Of a DNA stretch of 64,000 nt, positions 60,906-64,000 are shown in pieces. The position numbers and the translations under genes are program-made. How positions within the stretch are numbered: position 1 is the stretch's first letter; each line of letters begins with the position of its first letter. Source of the DNA: Atrichornis clamosus (taxonomy: Eukaryota; Chordata; Aves; Passeriformes; Menuridae); assembly GCA_013400975.1 (NCBI GenBank), contig WBMZ01004786.1:1-64000 (forward strand). The letters are read 5' to 3'. The notes beneath the pieces are model-generated. The model worked only from the letters and a program-made list of their open reading frames with translations, did not search any database and was not told where the DNA came from.

Positions 60906-63677
60906 CTACAGGATCTGAGCTTCTGCCAAGAGAGAGGACAGGGGGTCAAGAGGGACACTGGGGACATTGACCTGCCCCATGCTCCACATTCCCTGCCCCA
61001 CATTCACCCCATTCTCCACCCTGTACCCTGACTCACTTGGTAGTGCCTTCAAGTGGGTGGCAGCAACCAAAAAGTTGGGTTTGGTCTTGTCCTTGCCATG
61101 TTTCCTCACCCGGAGCCTGGGGATAAGAGAAATGGTGGTTGAAGACCCCAAGCAGCTCCTGGTAGCATCAGGATTGCTCACATTCCCAATCATCCTGCTC
61201 TGCATTCCCATCCAGCTGTGCCTAGGTCAGCTTAACCTCTCCAGTGGGTCAGCTCCGGGGCTATAGTAGGAACTGGTCACAAGTTAGAGTAGGATTGGGA
61301 TGGGAACAGGGACTGACAGCAGAGCCAGAGCATGGTAGGGAGAGTCCAGTGGTGGTAGGATGAGAGGGATCTTGGAGACAGGACTGCCAAGGAGCAAAGG
61401 CACGTGGAGGGGTGTCTGTGCTGAAGCATGAGAATCCCCAGCAGGAGCCTTTGGGGGGATGTTAGTAGCAGCAACATCTTTAGGGGATACAGAGAAAGAT
61501 CCCTTTGATCTGGGCTCATTAGAAAGACCCCAGACAGGCTGGGCAGTACTGGGTGTGCTGGGAAGAGGCACTGATGTGGCATGGGGGGAAAAGGGAGCAT
61601 AAACCACCCAACGGGGCATCAAGTTTTGGCAAGGACCCCAGATTAGGGCTGGGACATCACAGGGATCACTCCATGCTGAGGGTTCAGAATGTGATGGGGA
61701 CACCAATCATGCAGACTCTTCCCACTCAAAACCCAACCTACCAGATGAGGACGGTGATGACAAGAACAGCAGCCAGGACAAAGAAGGCAAAGATCCCGAG
61801 GGACACCAGGACGGCCATCTTCTCCAAGGGGTCACTGCGGTCTGGGACAGAGAGACTGTCACAAACAAGGGATGACACAGTCCCCAGCACCTGGGGGACC
61901 CTATTGCAACCTCCTGGACACTACAGCAGCCCAGCCACACACCGCCATGGGGCAAGAGACCCTTCCCATTGGTCTCAGCCACACACATGGCACTCCTTCC
62001 TGCCCAACACCTCCAGCTCTACTCACTGATGGGCTCAGGGTTGGGAGCCTGGGAGGGCTCCTCAGCCAGGCTCTCCAGTCTGGCATCTGTAGTGGTTTCT
62101 TCACTCGCTGTGGTGGCCAGGTCTGAAGGACAGAGAGGATGGAAACACTCACACAAAAGCATGTGCAGCGCCCCAGAGACACACAAAGAGGAGCAAAGAA
62201 GGGTACCCTTGTGCCCCAGAGGTCCCACGAGCCCAAGGGTGCCACTGAAGTGCTACTGGTGCTCTGGGAGCCCTGCTCTGACCCAAGCCCGTGGGGGGCA
62301 ATCCCCAAATGACAGGAGCGCAGCTGTAGACTGCTGTGGGCTGGGAGATGTTTTGTCCTCCTGCAGCTCTGCCTCCCAACTTTAAGTGGCCCAGGAGCTG
62401 AGACTTGCTCTGGTTGACATTTGGGGAATGCATGCTGCGGGGAAGGGACTGAAGAGGAAAGGCTCGGGGTGCTGGAGGGACTTTGGGGAGGGATGGCACA
62501 ATGTGGTAGGACTGCTGGGGGCTGCAGCCTGTCCCCTCTCACCTCTGACTGGTGTTGCCCGGGCCTCAGCACTCCACTCGCTCCAATTCCCCGCATCCAG
62601 GAAATCCTTGGCACTGACTTGAACCACGTGCTCCAGCCCGGCGAAGGCGTCCGTGATAACCTCAGACAGGTTCACCGTCTCCACCTGTGCCAGGCAGAGG
62701 GGAGCTGTGGGGCAGGCAGGGGCATCCCTCACTACCCTCTCTGGCCCCGTGCACACCCCACTCCTGTGCTGGCCCTGCCTTTCCTTGCACACTGCTTACC
62801 ACAGACCAGGAACGGTGGATGATGGGTCGGTACTGGAGCCGAAACCGTAGCTGGAAGTGGGGTTCCTTGGGCCAGGAGGAAGGGTACTTCCAGCTCACGT
62901 GGAGCCGCCGCGGGGCCAGAGGGATGGGCTCCACCACCAAGCCCTCCGGAGGGTCTGGCTTAACTGTGGGGGAGAGGACAGGAAGGCCTTGTCACCCCCG
63001 TGCAGAGGGGTCTTGGGTTCGCCGCTGTCACCCATAGGTAACTGCCCAGGGGATGGACAAACACTGGGACAGGGAGATGGAGGGATGGGGACTCACTGAT
63101 GGCCTGCATGGTGACATCAAGGAGGCGGTAGTTGAAGCCCAGGGGGTTCACCTCTGTGATATTCAGGCGGTAGGAGCTCCAGAACTCTGACCTGTGGACG
63201 GTGCAGGTGCCGGGGCGGGACGGATCCTGCAGGCACAGCCCCACGTGCCCGTTCTTGTTCCTGCAGACAGGGAGGCAGGGAAGTGACATGTCCTGCCTGC
63301 CCACCAGGCACAGTTTCCAAACGCTGCCAAGCAGGTGCCTGGGAGACCCGCATACCAAGACCCTGGTGGAGAAGGCAGCCTCTCTGGCTCAGGTGTGCTC
63401 ACCCTTCCAAAGTTCAGCACACTCCTCTGAGCATGATGGAAAGGACCCCCATCCCAGCTCCACAGCCCCCCAGGAAGGTTCCTCCCTGGGGTGTACACTT
63501 CTCTCCGACTCCCAGCCTTAGGTAGATGGCTCCTTGATGGGGACCCCAGCTCTTGCTTTGGGGTCCCCGCTGAAGACAGCAGCAGAGCCTTTGGGATGAG
63601 GGCCAGACCCCAGGGAGCAGGAGCAGGGTGGGAATCAGTCCTACCTCTGCTTCTCTTCGCCCGTCAGCGATTTCTTC
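60906..63677 (-). CDS. IL11RA: Interleukin-11 receptor subunit alpha, 3' part (eight exons, 5' part outside window)
   Basis: Type I cytokine receptor chain that binds IL-11 and recruits gp130 (IL6ST) at the cell surface. Minus-strand coding exons: 63677-63645, 63260-63097, 62963-62800, 62684-62543, 62122-62027, 61841-61742, 61116-61037 and 60922-60906, all with GT/AG borders and matching phases. About 264 residues are encoded here. In order they hold the end of the first fibronectin-like domain ([17 protein letters not shown]), then the second fibronectin-like domain ([29 protein letters not shown]) with the WSEWS box encoded at 62585-62571. A Thr/Glu/Pro-rich stalk ([12 protein letters not shown]) follows, then one membrane segment ([20 protein letters not shown]) and a short basic cytoplasmic tail ending KAQIL. 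The tail is too short to signal alone, as in the family. The signal peptide, Ig-like domain and first half of the cytokine-binding module lie beyond the right edge. Confidence 0.97.
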
Positions 63678-64000
63678 CTGCCGTGGAGACAGATGGAAAA
63701 GCAGACAATAAGGATGAGGGGGCAGCTTGAAGTCAACCCCACTGTGACCCAGGGGTCCACACTGCAAAGCAGCCCCCCACTTCCACATTGACATACACAT
63801 GTGACAGCATGGGGAATGCAGCTAAAACCATGTACAGCTCTTCTAGTGAACAGCCTGGCAGCAAGAGCTAGAGGTCCCAGGGAAAAGAAATGGGACCCCC
63901 TTCCCAGCCTGGGGTCTCATCACACAGCAGCAAAGAAATGGAGACACTAATAAAAGCAGCTCCCCAGTGCCTAGCTTCACCCTCCTTTTACAGCCCCCCA
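63678..64000 (-). other. IL11RA: Intron of IL11RA, continuing past the window edge
   Basis: The exon at 63677 starts in mid-codon (one base), after a CAG acceptor. The residues that should precede it (the first part of the fibronectin-like domain) are not found up to 64000. The region is therefore read as intron. Confidence 0.75.

Noticed and set aside
1..64000. tRNA genes, CRISPR arrays, operons and prokaryotic features
   Set aside because: No tRNA box pattern was recognised by eye, no regularly spaced direct repeats were seen, and the spliced vertebrate genes rule out a prokaryotic reading.

Overview
This window is vertebrate nuclear DNA, almost certainly from a bird. The coding sequence is split into small exons with GT/AG borders. 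Several degraded CR1-type LINE pieces carry the motifs typical of avian CR1. The recognisable genes are CCL21, CCL19 and IL11RA, a cluster conserved with human 9p13 and placed on the Z chromosome in birds (established knowledge; the chromosome cannot be read from the window). The species cannot be told from the sequence.

Layout. Positions 1 to about 27.3 kb form a long intergenic stretch with no gene I can name. It holds CR1 fragments (about 5.3, 10.6-11.0, 17.5-17.8, 19.8-20.0, 20.3-20.5 and 26.3-26.4 kb) and a repeat family present in two rearranged copies (16.6-17.4 and 20.5-21.1 kb). It also holds a run of coding-like but broken frames on the minus strand (21.6-22.6 kb) and some long unassigned open frames. 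CCL21 lies on the plus strand at 27.3-29.2 kb. A 70-bp tandem duplication and about 7 kb of plain intergenic DNA follow. CCL19 lies on the plus strand at 36.5-39.7 kb. From 39.7 to 60.4 kb I see no firm gene, only a 33-bp minisatellite (55.2-55.5 kb), an AT microsatellite broken by a 51-base run of N, and two small open frames with signal-peptide-like starts. From 60.4 kb to the right edge lies the 3' half of IL11RA on the minus strand, facing CCL19 tail to tail.

How the genes relate. CCL21 and CCL19 are tandem paralogous CC chemokines that both act through CCR7 to place T cells and dendritic cells in lymphoid tissue. They share exon phases. Both have a GAAANNGAAA (IRF/ISRE-like) element about 25 bp upstream of a TATA-like box, which looks like a retained common core promoter. 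IL11RA is the ligand-binding alpha chain of the interleukin-11 receptor, which signals through gp130; it is a syntenic neighbour with no direct functional link to the chemokines. In mammals CCL27 sits between CCL19 and IL11RA; I could not find it here.
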